Source of the DNA: Adiantum capillus-veneris
Taxonomy: Eukaryota; Streptophyta; Polypodiopsida; Polypodiales; Pteridaceae
Reading direction: 5' to 3'
Assembly (NCBI GenBank): GCA_014529385.2
Contig: CM043966.1
Span: 37,545,239 to 37,609,238 of the forward strand
Length of the DNA: 64,000 nucleotides
Shown here: in pieces, positions 38,648 through 50,500 of the stretch
Layout: every line of letters starts with the position of its first letter
Position numbering within the stretch: position 1 is the stretch's first letter
Made by a program: the position numbers and the translations under genes
Notes under the pieces: model-generated
Told to the model about the DNA's origin: nothing
Seen by the model: the letters and a program-made list of their open reading frames with translations, nothing else
The model's database searches: none

Positions 38648-41600
38648 TTATTGTCGTTGTCGCCTTTCTTGAGTGATTTGCTGTAGAAACGCATCATAGC
38701 GCATAGAGTCACTTGCCATTAATGGGCCAAAAAATTTTGACTTATACATGAAGAATCCCGTGTAAAATGCTTCTTGAAATGTTTGGAGATGGTCTCTTGG
38801 CAGAAACATCAGCCGTTTGAAATAAGCATACAAACTGGCTCTGTCGGTGGCCCACTTAGATCGTATGACAATTCTGAGATGCTTCTTTCAGTATGCATAT
38901 ACTCTGATGTCCAGCTTTCTGAGAAGGTTGTGAGACAGGCCAAAAATGTGCGAGATATTTTACATAGCATCTTGCAGGATAGGTCAGGAGAGCCTCCGAA
39001 TTCTGCTATGGCGCCCTGCAGGGTTTTCACCATGTAAGAACCGGATATTCTCTCTCCCTCTACTGGCCCTGGCATTACTGGATAATTCAGCCATGTCGGA
39101 TTTCTGCTCTGTAGTGCTTTATGTTGGCTGTAGGTGTTTGTTCGGGGAGTTGGGCAAAACGTTCTGTCATTCCTCAGCTCAGGCGGTGCGTTGACTAAGT
39201 GGATCAAGTTATGAGGATGGTCCAATAGCCATTGACGCCTCCACTTTGGCTGGCTGTCCACTATTCTTGTTTGCCGTTCCCTATCTTGTACTTCTCCTTC
39301 AAATACTGGCACTTGTTCTTCTTTTTCGAGCTGCCGTTGATGTGTTAGAGTCTCATACTTCAGCAGAGCATAAGGTAACATAGGCGCATTCCATTCTTGT
39401 CGTAGCTCTGCTGTTGTTCTGCCCGATTTGGAAAGCCCTTGTAGCAACTCCTTTTCGAGTTGCATAGCCTTGTACCATATCATTTCTGTTTGCTTTTCCA
39501 TCTGCTCGGCTAGCCTCTTCTCTTCCATCTTCGTGACTGAATCTTCTTCTGTCTCTTGGTCTTTGGAGCCGGTTTGATCAGTCTACGTATGTGCCTCTTT
39601 TCATCTGAATCTTCGTCGTACTCATCTTGACCCCCATAAACTTCGACGAGTTCAGCCAAATTCGTTGTTACTGGCTCCATGTGCACTCGTCCCTGTCCTT
39701 GGTGCTGCCCTGCACTTTGTAGACTTGCGATTTGTGCGGTCATTGTTCTACTATTGATTTGTAGAGCTTGAAATTCCATGTCTTTTTTAGCGGCCGACTC
39801 CTCTAACTATTTTATCCTTATGTGCAGGTTTTCATTTTCTTCCCTGAGTGATTTGGAAACAATGCTTTCCATTTCACTGTCAGGAGCTGGTCCTTGTTGT
39901 TGTTCACTTTGCAAATCTGAAATTTGTCTTTGTAGTTCACCTTCTGCTCTAAGCGCACTTTCAGCAATCATTCAACGTTGTTTTCTTTCTAACTCCAGCT
40001 CCCTCTTTAGTGCAGCCACTTCCTCTTCTGGATGGACTACTGGTGTTGTTGGTAGCGACGTTTTTTGCTTTTTAGCGCGTTCGATTTCTCTTGCTTGGAT
40101 ATCTGTTACTGGTCTTAAATCTTTGACTTCAATTTGTAAGTCATCGATGACGACTTGCAAACTTGTGATGGCCTCTAGTGCATCTTGCTTTTCCTTTTCC
40201 AACTATTGGATGTGTTCGTCTCTTTCACTGACATCTTCAAGGAACACGTTTATTGTATCTTCACATATGGCATTGAAGTCTTCCGATTCCTGTAAATTGT
40301 CCTTGAGAAGATTTATTGTGCCTTTGAGCCCCAATATTTCAGTATCTCTGATGCTGATCAGCTTTAGAGTGTCTTCCCTTTGCTCTTGCAGTCTCTGAAC
40401 TTCCTCATCAGTTTTTTGTAGCTTCATTTTGTTGGACCGGTTCTGATCAGTTAACCATTGACTGTGCAGTCTTGTTCGGTTTAGTATTGTCACCATCGAC
40501 TGCAAATCTTCATCTATAGTAGCTTCCAGCTCAATTTCTTGAGAGGAGGAAGCTTTATCTTTAGACTGATCCACCACCTTTTGCTTGCCTTTATCACTTT
40601 GTGATATGGTTCCATTGTTTTGGCGTCTATCTGTTCCTTCTTCTTCTTCCTGTTCACTGGGCGGTGTGTGAACTCTGTCATCTCGATGTGAGCTTTCTGA
40701 ATGCAAAGTAGATTCAGCAGGTGGGCTAGATTGCCTCTCACTTGTATCTGGCCTTGGAGATGGCGGCGGTGTCTGCTGATCACGTGAAGTCGGCCTCAGC
40801 TGATCTCTCAAAGTTTGGAGATCCTCCTCTTCTAGTAGCAGTTCTAGCTCATCCCTCGCATTTATTTCTTGGATGTATTTCTCGAACCAGTCCAGCTCAA
40901 AATCTGGGTTGTTTCTATTCTTCGTTCTCAGTGTGAAAGTGCTACTAGACGGTTTCCAAGTGGCGCCTACATCGCCTCGTAGAGATCTTTCTAGAGCAAA
41001 CCCTTCTAGCATCCTTTCCATCTTTGCTATCTTCTGCAACCTGGTGTTTTTTTCCATTTCCGCTTTTCGCTTCTTTAGTCGGGCTTCTTCCTCTTCAGTT
41101 CTTTTTTCTTCAGCCATCTTTTCTTGTGTACTTCTTGTCACTCTTTCCAACTTGCGTCCTCCAATGGTATTAATAGATGCTGGTACTTTCCTTTGTGATC
41201 CGTCTTCGCTAGTTTCCCTTAATACCAGCCAGTCGTTCTGATGAGGGGCAGGTGGCAACTGATCTGCCGAGCCTATGGAATGGTATATTACTCTGGTTAG
41301 GACTTCTCCTCCTGCAATGTAATTGGGTCTGTCCTGCCTTAGCTTTGTCATTTCTTCAAACAGATATGACGCGTGATCTATGTAGAACTCACGGGTCATT
41401 CCCATAGACCATGTCAATGTGGTTGAGATGCTCCCGTGCGGTGTAGTGTATCTTGGCGGCCTTTTTCTGTAGCTCAACAAACACTGACTGTAGATCTGTG
41501 TTAGCTCTCTTACTTCTGGGTTTGCTATGAGTTCGAAAGAAGGTAGTTTGGACTTTTGCAAGTAAACTGTGAGATTTTTCCTTCTTTCTCTCATGTTTGC

Positions 41601-42035
41601 TCCTTGATCTGACAGTTTCAATGCCTCTTTGATGATCTCTTTGGTGATCTGGATCTCCATCACTTCATTATCCATGCCTGCCACTCTGCAAGTTCCATCT
41701 TCTTGGATAGTCTCTATTAGATGTTGTACCCTCTTGAAATCTATCCCTATTGGTGGTAGTGACACAAAGTTCCACAAGCCGACTTTTTTGAGCCATGAAC
41801 TTTGTGGTGATCTTTTCAAGTAATTCTCTGCCTCCTTGGGTATCATCACCGTATCCACTAAGTTTCTTTTGTCATCCACATATGAACCTTGATATATCTG
41901 AAAGGCTGCTGCTTGTTGCACATCTGCAGGTATCCATGTGGCTGCTGGCTTTAAAGAATTGGGTAGAAGTGCATAGGGTGCTGCACCTTCCGTTGCCAGG
42001 TTCTTGCCTTTTCTTTTTCCCTGAGAAGCCTCCAT
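38648..42035 (-). pseudogene. Element B ORF3 (env position, DNA-binding or structural role unknown)
   Basis: About 1,130 codons between the palindrome array and the 3' polypurine tract, the place of the env-like ORF of Athila/Tat elements. Start chosen at 42035 because the aligned ORF3 of element A starts at the same relative GSM. The N-terminal third aligns with A: IYQGSY, MIPKE, IQITKEIIKEALKL, ERRKNLTVY, RPPRYTTPHGSISTTLTW and GGEVLTRVIYHSIG. The middle is charged coiled coil. The C-terminal block has IVDSQPKWRRQWL, FCPTPR, NWLNYPVMPGP, GSPDLSCKML and HLQTFQEAFYTGFF. In-frame TAG at 40203-40205 and near 39799, TGA near 39970, and a frameshift near 39520 break it. No signal peptide or membrane segment is evident, so I do not call it an envelope. 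Confidence 0.8.
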
Positions 42036-42331
42036 AGATCCTATCATCACAATTATCAATTAATGCACAAACATAGTACTACTCTCCTAAATTGATTACC
42101 ACTTAATGATGCATCTAGATGAGCCTTCTTAATCCCAAGATTAGTTAAGATAAAATGTTAGCAGATAGACAAGTTCTTCCATTGTGCGACTTTGGCGGCT
42201 TTAAATTGATGTTGTTGGTGAAGGAGACCAAGTCCAAATGCCTTGAAACTTTGTGTGGTGTATTCTCTCATGGCATGTAAGGTCACTCCATAAGCCAAAG
42301 CTCAAAATCTGTCCCTTTGCTACTTTTTCTT

Positions 42332-43074
42332 AGTCTATCGCGATAGACTGGCATTTTTTTGATCTGGGTCCTTTTTTGCAGTTGTGACTCCACCACTTGG
42401 TTTCCCATACCTTGCACATGGTCTGATCCCCTTTTCACCTCAAATGAATGTCAAGTGACCCCTTTTTGGATCAACTCCCAATTTTCTAGATTCCCTTTAG
42501 AGAGATGTTGGTCTATCTCCTTCATTTTGTGTTGTTTTGGGCTCAAACTTAGTGGGTGGTCATCTTGCATCATGTTGAAGACAGCTCCTAATTCAGATTT
42601 TTGATAAGATGGTCCAGTATCCCTCTGCTTGGTCTATCGCGATAGACTGGGACTTAGTGCCAGTTTGTCATTTTCTAGCTTTGTGACCATCTGTCTGCCT
42701 TCTCCCAGTTGATGCAAGGTTTCTTGACCCCTTACATGTAAATTTTACTTGTCTGCCCCTGAGAATTTCTGTTCTGACTCTGAGTCGTCTGCATGTCTTT
42801 CTCAGCTTGCTATATGAGTCCATCTTGACACCAAATTTGGTGTACTGCCTTCATTTGCTTCCCCAAGTCTAGCTTATAAAAATTTGAAAAGTCTTTCCCC
42901 CCAAAAATTGTTGCAGCAAGTCTATCGCGATAGACAGAGCTTTTTGGCCAAAATAGATTTTTCTGGCACTTTGACTTGATATTGGTGGTTAACATTCCTT
43001 GTTAGCACCCCTCATGAATCCAAAGTCAAAGTTTCCCTTATCTAAGTGCAAGTTCAAGTCTATCACAATAGACT
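42332..43074. repeat. Array of four CGCG-centred palindromes (element B)
   Basis: AGTCTATCGCGATAGACT at 42332-42349 (perfect); copies start at 42631, 42919 and 43057, with a perfect 16-bp core in the first three and CACA for CGCG in the last. Spacing is 299, 288 and 138 bp. The array lies just upstream of the ORF3 start at 42035, as in element A, but with a different palindrome sequence. Confidence 0.92.
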
Positions 43075-44696
43075 GGGCACTTTGTCATTTTTACCAGTTT
43101 TTTGATGTTAGTTGACATTCATGGTGTTAATAGGCCCTCCTAGACACACACATCAAGTTTTAATCAATTTAGCAGAATGTACTCCCTGTTTGCAGCACTT
43201 AGCTGGTCCTGAAGGCGAAGTAGACCACTTAGGTGATAGTCGCGATTCCTTTGGGTCTTTGTATGATTCCGGCTATCTTCTACTTCCTTTTGACCTTCCA
43301 TCCAAGCAGTCGGTTGTTGTTTTGGTGTTTGAAACACCAAGAACGACCATTTGGACGTCTTTCTGGCCTGTTGCCGGCATTTGCCCTAGTGGAAGAACTT
43401 TTTTTTCCTGAGTGGACACATTCCATCTCGTAGTTGACCTCCTTTGGATGTTGCTTGTTGAATTTGGTGTAATTTTGTCACTTGGTTGGCCCGTTAGAGT
43501 ATCGTGACGCTTTGTGCGATTTTTGTCAGATAGGGACTTTAGGCTCCGTTTTGACAAACTTTTTCATAATCTAACCCTTCAGTCGGTTTGTCGAGGTCAT
43601 TGGCTTGCTGTCTATGAATTTTGGCTCATTTCCGATCACCTTGGTTTTGTTGCCCAATTGCAAGTCCTGCTAAATTAGGGTTTTCTGAGCTGCTTCCTTC
43701 ACGCTTATCGAGGTCATAGGCTCGATCCCTAAACTATTAGCATTGTGCCTTTCACTTTTGGTCCCATTTGGTGGCCTCTAGGTCTCCCTAACAACCATTC
43801 TACCGTATGTGTGCACAGGTTGTGATTGTGATGCCGGCTAGGTTTTGCAACTAACTGAAGTAAACAACACTTAGAGTCAGTGTTGACGAGCATACCTCTC
43901 ATATCTGATGTCGATCTGGCGACCGTGCGCGATGGATGAGCTCCTGGAATTCTCAACTGCTATAGGGAGCTCTCTCTCTCTCTCTCTCACTATGGAAAAT
44001 GACTCAAATGAGGGATTTCTAGCCTAGTCTCTCTATATGTAATCGAGACTCCGACACCAAATTTTCCCATCTTTTACCTGTGGCCATAACTTTTTGCGAG
44101 ATGCGGTTTAGGCTTGCAAATTTCCTGATCTGGACTTCGGTTGCTCCAATTTTACCATTTTTGTAGATTTCTCCTTTTGGAGGTCCCTTCATGACGGTGG
44201 TCATTTTGCTCTGTCACCTTTGCAGTCCTTATTTTTTCTGTGTCTTCTTTACCTTGCTCTGATCAGGCGTCTCTTCGTTTGTGTTTCCATCTGGATTGCG
44301 GATTTTTTTCTATAATTTTTGCTAGAAAATGGCTAAAATAAAGCAAATAAATCCCAAAATAACCCGAAAATAGCAATTCTAACCTAGAAAAATACCAATG
44401 AGAAGCAAAGCACTTTGTAGCTCACTTTTCTCTCGTCTATGTACAATCTCGCTCACTATCGTCAACCTTGGCCTATTTTTTGCTGTTTTTAGACAGTTTT
44501 TGGCCAGATTTGACTCTCTTTATAGTCTATACACATCCCTAGGGGCTCATGAATGATGATTTGGTCCCCGATTATGATTAATTACGAGGGCATATTCTTT
44601 TTCCAAAAATCACACAATAAAACGCAAAAAATGGTTGAAAAATTGCTCGCAAACATTGCCCTCTAATATATGACATGATGAGTCCGCATTTGGAAT
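43075..44696 (-). other. Element B non-coding spacer
   Basis: Between the internal polypurine tract and the palindrome array. No recognisable domain; the short frames here have no counterpart in element A. A short (CT)n occurs at about 43970-43988. Confidence 0.5.
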
Positions 44697-44730
44697 GCCT
44701 CCCCCCCTCCTAGTCGGAGTCCTCCCGGAC
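44697..44730 (-). other. Internal hairpin and polypurine tract of element B
   Basis: On the minus strand GTCCGGGAGGAC (44719-44730, complementary arms GTCC/GGAC) is followed by CTAGGAGGGGGGGAGGC. This repeats the terminal hairpin-plus-tract arrangement 6 kb from the LTR. Element A has the same at 53562-53594. Confidence 0.75.
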
Positions 44731-44803
44731 GACAGAGTATTGTCAAGGGTATGTGTTGTGCATGGGTTTGAACTCGTGCTAATGCAGGCCTTGTAATATA
44801 GCT

Positions 44804-45672
44804 CTATATGCATGTACGGTCAATGCATGTAGAAAGAATGTATGCAGTGCAAGAGGAAGGTATAAGCGATTCGCTTATTGGCATTTGTCGTCGAGGTTTC
44901 CTATGGTATCTTGAATTGGCTGGCAGATTTTCTTTGCAAGTAGTAGTTGTAACTCCGCCGCCCATTGTTGGATTGTTTTCCACTAGTTTTGAATTGGCGT
45001 ATGTGGTTCCTTTGAAAGCGCTATTGTCGTATCTGGTGGAACATTCTCTCTTGCTACCTTGATGATTTGTGTCTGATACATCCTTGTAGTTTTCGTTGTT
45101 GATTCTGTTTGTTTCCTCGTGCTGTTTGTATGATGTTGCTTGACCTTGACGGTTGTAGATAGCTACACGATTGTCATCTTTGTCCGCCCTTCTTTTGTTG
45201 TTGGCTCGTTTTGAATTGGCACTTTTGGCCTCCATACCAATATAGTCCGTTGCATATTTGACAGATTGACTATGTTTCTCTGTAGACTTGCTGGCTTTCG
45301 GTGTTGTGTCTGTTCTTCAAACTCCTCTTTTATAGGAATTAGGCTATCACGCCTTATCCACACTTTGTATTGCCGCTTTTGATGTAATCGTGCCTCGGTC
45401 AGCTCTATACGCCGTACCCAAACTTGCCTAGTTCCCTGCATGGTTGCTGATTTTTGATAAGACGTTGCTGGACTTATAAACTTTGTTTGTTGTTGGACAG
45501 ATTTTTGCGGTTGTATTGGCTTTTGTTTCCTCCTTGATATGAATTGGTTATATGATAAGAAGGGTTCTGAAAAGTTTTTCTTTCTGAACAGTGCCTCATT
45601 CGTATCCAAATCAATGAATACCCTGTTAGCTTTCATCCATAGCAGTTCATCCATAGCAGTGCTAAGATACAC
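44804..45672 (-). pseudogene. Element B tail with QVW/VWI repeat motif
   Basis: Basic, Q/K/R-rich region directly after PR2. It carries RQVWVRR, YKVWIRR and ILVWRPK at irregular spacing, matching KQIWIPK-type repeats in element A. Two overlapping frames (45672-45163 and 45235-44804) imply a frameshift near 45200. No known domain. Its place at the end of the Pol polyprotein and its charge suggest nucleic-acid or partner binding, which is inference. Confidence 0.55.
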
Positions 45673-45953
45673 GGAGTTGCTGACCTACTTGGTGGCAGTA
45701 CATGGAATTTTGTAGTGTACAGGTGTGCCTGCACTGTGATTGGTATTATAATAGACCACATCGTGGTCACCTCATCACCCGACGCTACTTTCAACCTATG
45801 TGTCTCTGGAATCGTCTTCATTGGTCCAAGTTTCTGAAAGAGCTCAAAGCTGATGACATTCATTTTTGCTCCAGTGTCAAGCAATGCATAGATTTCAACT
45901 TGTTTTGTGCCTGCATAAGCTTTTATGTAAGGACTACACCATGTATCTTCCAA
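45633..45953 (-). pseudogene. Element B second retropepsin-like domain (PR2)
   Basis: An aspartic-protease-like domain downstream of integrase. EIYALLDTGAKMNVIS (45893-45846) is a textbook retropepsin active site with DTG, and PCILALLWM stands where ILG-x-x-W is expected. The position after the integrase C-terminus is shared with element A, where PR2 has DSG. The flap-side ILG has become ILA, so activity is doubtful even though the Asp is kept. In life it could be a second protease or a non-catalytic adaptor. Confidence 0.75.
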
Positions 45954-45959
45954 GTCGTT

Positions 45960-46428
45960 GATGATGCTATCGTCTGAGCCCTAAGGTCTGTCATGGTCTT
46001 TTCTAATTCGTCGCTTTGTATATCCGCTTCGATTGTTTGGGATGTTGAAAGAGGATATTCGTCAGTCATCATTGGGGTGACCATGTTTATTGTCCTGAGA
46101 AACTGCTTTCATTTAGCAATCCGTTCCTTTCCTTTTTGTTGTGCCTGGTCTTGAATTCGTTGTTGTTCCTGTCTATATGTTTTTCCATAATGCAGTTGAA
46201 ACAACATTTTCGGTGTTAAAGGGAGATGATATTTTTTTTAAACGACACCCACTAATCCAGCTCGGCATTTCTTTTCCATCTAGTGTCAACAATTTTATTG
46301 CTCCACTGGACGATATTTCTTGGATCAAATAAGGTCACATGCCCCTTTTCTTTATCTTTTTGGCATGTTGTTTAAGGGTGTATACTAAGACATAGTCTCC
46401 CGTTTTAAAGTCCTTGTTCTTGACATGT
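45960..46428 (-). pseudogene. pol: Element B integrase C-terminal module (split by element A)
   Basis: Minus-strand translation gives KNKDFKTGDYVLVYTLKQHA, then KKRGM, a TGA, and PYLIQEISSSGAIKLLTLDG with CRLKK, matching the end of integrase in element A (GDYVLVYTLQQHAKKLKKRG). The gene is cut at 46428 by element A and resumes at 63527 with EFFDKHV and the catalytic core. CATGT at 46424-46428 is the target-site duplication. Confidence 0.85.
46424..46428. other. Target-site duplication, left copy (CATGT)
   Basis: CATGT precedes the LTR at 46429 and is repeated at 63527-63531 after the other LTR. The exact 5-bp match is the Ty3-type integration signature and fixes the ends of element A. Confidence 0.95.
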
Positions 46429-47066
46429 TGTTAAGGCGGTTACACCGCTAGCGAAAGCTAAATAGCGAGAACTCAACCAACAACAGAATTTGTCAGACGA
46501 GGATGGAGCTTGACCCGCAGGCGCATGGAAACAATGGAAACAACTAGGTGGGTGTCAAATCACCTACTCGACCTTCTAATGACAATCACTACTAAGGAAA
46601 TCAAATCTAAGTTCTAAAATACGCAAGTGACTGAAATCCGTACTACGAACGAATGCTATACGAAACAGGATCTAGAATCATTGAATCGATCTCAAACTCA
46701 AGGGGAAGTCTATACACTAGGTAAGAACAACACCCTAAAGACTTGAACTGCAAAATCAACCTATAACCACTCCGTGCGGTAAACGCGTATGAAGACAGGC
46801 CGAAAAATACAGGTGATCGAAACTTGACCCCGATGGTACTAATGTGTAGCTCTACTCGTTGTGGTTCTATAGATATGCTGCACGCTCCATTCCGACACAC
46901 AAGTTGGAAGAAAACTCACACTGAAGCTCGTAGGAACTTACCACACATAGAAGCCGATAGCGCGCACTCTTGGTATCTGTGCGTAGCTCTCGCCGTCGCT
47001 AACACAATGGCGGTGTCGCTTCTCCAATGGCGGCTCCGTAGCTCGCGTAGCAAGTAGATAAGACTC

Positions 47067-47164
<98 letters not shown>

Positions 47165-47452
47165 ACACAGTCACGGCGCTCCAAAAAACTCACTTTGATT
47201 AATAATCTGCCCCCCTTAGGTTACAAAAACTTTGGCTTATATACCTCAGCCTTGGAGGTGAGAACATCTCTAGCTAATTACATCAGCAAGTGAAATTACT
47301 TCGGGATTACAAGCTGGAAACTCAATTGAGTCCCGTTACTTAATGAATGGCTCAAATCAAAATTAATGTCGGAAAGACATTTATTACAATCAATGGTTAC
47401 AAAATGATGAGTGTGAGCAAAAATGTGGGTGTGATCCTCTGCTGGCTCAACA
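46429..47452 (-). mobile_element. 3' LTR of element A
   Basis: TGTTAAGGCGG to GGCTCAACA, 1,024 bp, differing from 62526-63526 by roughly 15-20 substitutions, a 9-bp duplication and the length of the (CT)n array (47069-47161). ACGCGTATGA at about 46783-46792 matches half of this element's own palindrome. TATATAAG lies on the minus strand at about 47235-47242. Confidence 0.95.
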
Positions 47453-47489
47453 CTCCCCCCCTCCGTGTTCATGTCGTCCCTGACATGAA
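47453..47489 (-). other. 3' polypurine tract and hairpin of element A
   Basis: Minus strand: hairpin TTCATGTC-AGGGAC-GACATGAA (47468-47489, 8-bp stem), then CGGAGGGGGGGAG ending at the LTR. ORF3 stops 12 bases before the hairpin. Confidence 0.88.
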
Positions 47490-47501
47490 TTTTATGCTTG
47501 G

Positions 47502-50500
47502 TCAATAAAGTCCTGTCGTCTTGAGCATCTGCAAATGTGATTCGTATCGTAGGTTGCCGATGGTCAAGGTTGGGCCGAATAATTTGCTTTCGTGGGTGAA
47601 AAAGCCGGTGTAGAAAGCTTCTTCGAATGTTTGCATGTGGAAGCTAGGCAAAAACATAATCCTTTGGTATAGGAGGTGTAACACTTTTGGAGAAGGCTGC
47701 AGTGAAAGATCGTACATCATATCAGTCACCGTGTCGGCCGTCGATAGTAGAATCGAGGTCGTGGCTTTATCTGGCGCGAACACTTCAATGCAAGCTAAGA
47801 GAGTCCTGCACATTTTCTTGAGCATCTGACATGAAAGGTCAGGAGAGCCAGTAAAGAGCTTGATGGTGCCCGTTAGGGTTTTCACCATGTAGGCTTTACC
47901 TATTCTCTCTCCTGCCTTTGGTCCTGGCATCCTCGGATAATTAAGCCAATTTGGCTTCTTTTCTGCGATCCTGCCATGCTCTTTCCAGTTTCTGACTCTT
48001 GGCACCGGGCAGAAGGTTGCATCCTCTCGAATCTCCTTTGGTGCCTCCACTAAGTAGATGAGGTAGGCTGGGTATTTGTTCAGCCAACCTTTCCTCCATC
48101 TAGGTTGTGAATCTACTATCTTCTTTGATTGTTCCTCCTTTGTGATGTCGCCTTCGTAAAGAGAGACATACTGCTCCTCCTCTATTCTCTTTTTCGTCTT
48201 TAGCACTTCAAATTTCATCAAAGGGAAAGGGAGGCTGGGTTGCATCCACTGTTCATGGAGCACTTTTGTGTCTAGTCCCTGAAGTCTAATGGAGATTAGG
48301 AGTCTCCTCTCCCATTCCATTTCCGCCTTGGCACTCTCCTCTGCTGACTTTTCTATTTGGTCATGGAGCCTTTGTTCTTCTTCTTCAGAGATTCTTGAAG
48401 TCGAGGCCACCTCCTGAGCTGGGGCTGGATCTTCAATTGTGGTTGCCTCTCCAGTTTCTGGTAGCTCTATGGCTGCTCCACCTGATTCTTCTTGTGGTGT
48501 CTCTGTCTCTCTTCTTTGTTGCTCTTGTAGATCTTGGAGCTGTTTGCGGAGGGCCTCATTCTCTGTCCGTAGTGTTTGATTTTCTAATGTGAGCCTCTCC
48601 TCTGCAGCCAATGATCCCTCCGCAATGTGCAACCTTTGCACTTGCTCTAATCTTAGCTCTCTTTGTAAGCTTCGGACCTGGTCTTCCAAAACTGGTATGA
48701 TAGCTCCCTCTTGTTGGGTTCCTGCTCTGCTAGCTCTAGGGGTAGACCTGAGTCTAGTGATTGTTCTTTCTTGGAGCTCGACTCTTTCCCTTAGCTCAAT
48801 GAGCTCATCCTTAGCCGCCTCCAACTCATCCTCTATCTGCTCCCTTGCTTCCTGTGTACTTGTTACTTCTCTTGAAGCCTCGGCTAGCTGGAGTACCAAG
48901 CCGTCTCTCTCGTTTTCCACGTCATAGAGTGATGCTTTATGACTTTTAGATTCAGTCATAGCATTCTCTAAATTTCTCTGCAACTCTGCTTCCCTTTGTT
49001 TGGTTGTCTCAATCTATACTTCCTTTGCCTTGGACCTTTCTTTTATCTTGCTGAGCAGTTCATGCACCATGTGCATGTCTTTTTCATCATCATCTGTCAA
49101 CTCTAAAGCTCTTTCCGCCACCACCTCCACTGGCTTTGGCTCTTCTAGTACTTTCGGTTCGTCCAGTTTCTCTTCACTTTCTTTTTTACTCTTTGTCTTT
49201 TTCTCCGTCCCTCTCCGTTCATCTTGTTTTTGTAGGGTGATCCCATAAACTGCCTCAAGGGCCTCTTCTTTGGTGTATCCTATCTCTACCAGATCCTCAT
49301 AATCATTTCTCTTTTGCTGAACTGGATCTATCTTCTTTTCTTTGGTCTCGGCTTCTGGCTTTTCCAAAACATCTGTGTCCACCTCTACTGTGGTCTCTTC
49401 CACAATTTTTTCCGTCTTCTTCGGGCTTGGTACATCAGTCATAGAGGGATGTTTGTCCTCAGCTTCCTTGGCTTTCCCCTTGTCGGCTTGCCCATCTTTC
49501 TCTTGAGGCTTAGTAGACTCGTCTACTTTCCTTTTCCCGTTGTCGTCTTTTTTCAGCTCAGCTTTTAATTGTTGTACCTCCTCTTCAGTGTATGGCTCGA
49601 CAGGTTGCTGCTCCAAAATAGCCTCTGACTCCTCATAAGCTTTAATATATTGATCGTATTGATCAATATGTGGCCTGGCCGCTAGTTCCGACTTTAGTGG
49701 GGTCTAGCTCCCACTTTTCTTCAAAGTCACCCTTTAGAGCTCTTTCCGCTCTAAACTGCTCCACTAATCTTTCCATCCTTGCCGCTTTCTGAATTTTGGT
49801 TTGCTTGGGAGCAACCTTCTTCTTTACTTTCTTCTTAAGTGGCTCGTCCACATCCTCTTCAAGTTCTGAAACTACTTCTAGTTTCCGGCGTGCTCTTGTG
49901 GATGCCCTCTTGGGTACTTCGGGCTATTCTTCCTCCTCGTCGGCTTCTCTAAGCCACTCATTCTGGGAGGGAGCCTTTGGCCACTGATCTCTAGCTCCAA
50001 TAGCTTCATAAGCTATTCTTGTCAGAATTTCCGCTCCTCCTATGTATTTTGGCTTCTCGTTGTGCATGGCAATTACTTGCTCGTGGATGTGTTGAGCGTA
50101 ATTCACCTCTTTTGGCATATTGCTCTTTAATGCCCATGTGATGGTGGTCGCAATGGCATGGGGTGGTGTCGTATACTTTTGCGGTCTTTTACTGCAAACA
50201 TGAAGAAATTGGTTGTACAGTCGGCAAAGGGTTGCCACTCTTGGGTCCGCCATATCTCCATAGGTCGCATTCTGTTTCTTGGGCCCATAGACCTCTATGG
50301 CCTCTCTTCTTTCCCTGACCGAGCTCCCTTTGTTGTGCAGCTTCAATGCGTCTGCAATTAGCTGTGGAGTGATCTGTACTTCTACCTTCTCTCCATCCAT
50401 GGCTGTCAATGTGGCTTTTCCATCCTTCTGAATGGATGTTGCCAACTCGTACACTCTTCTTGTATCCACACCTGATGGTCTCGAGGTGAAGAAAATGTGC

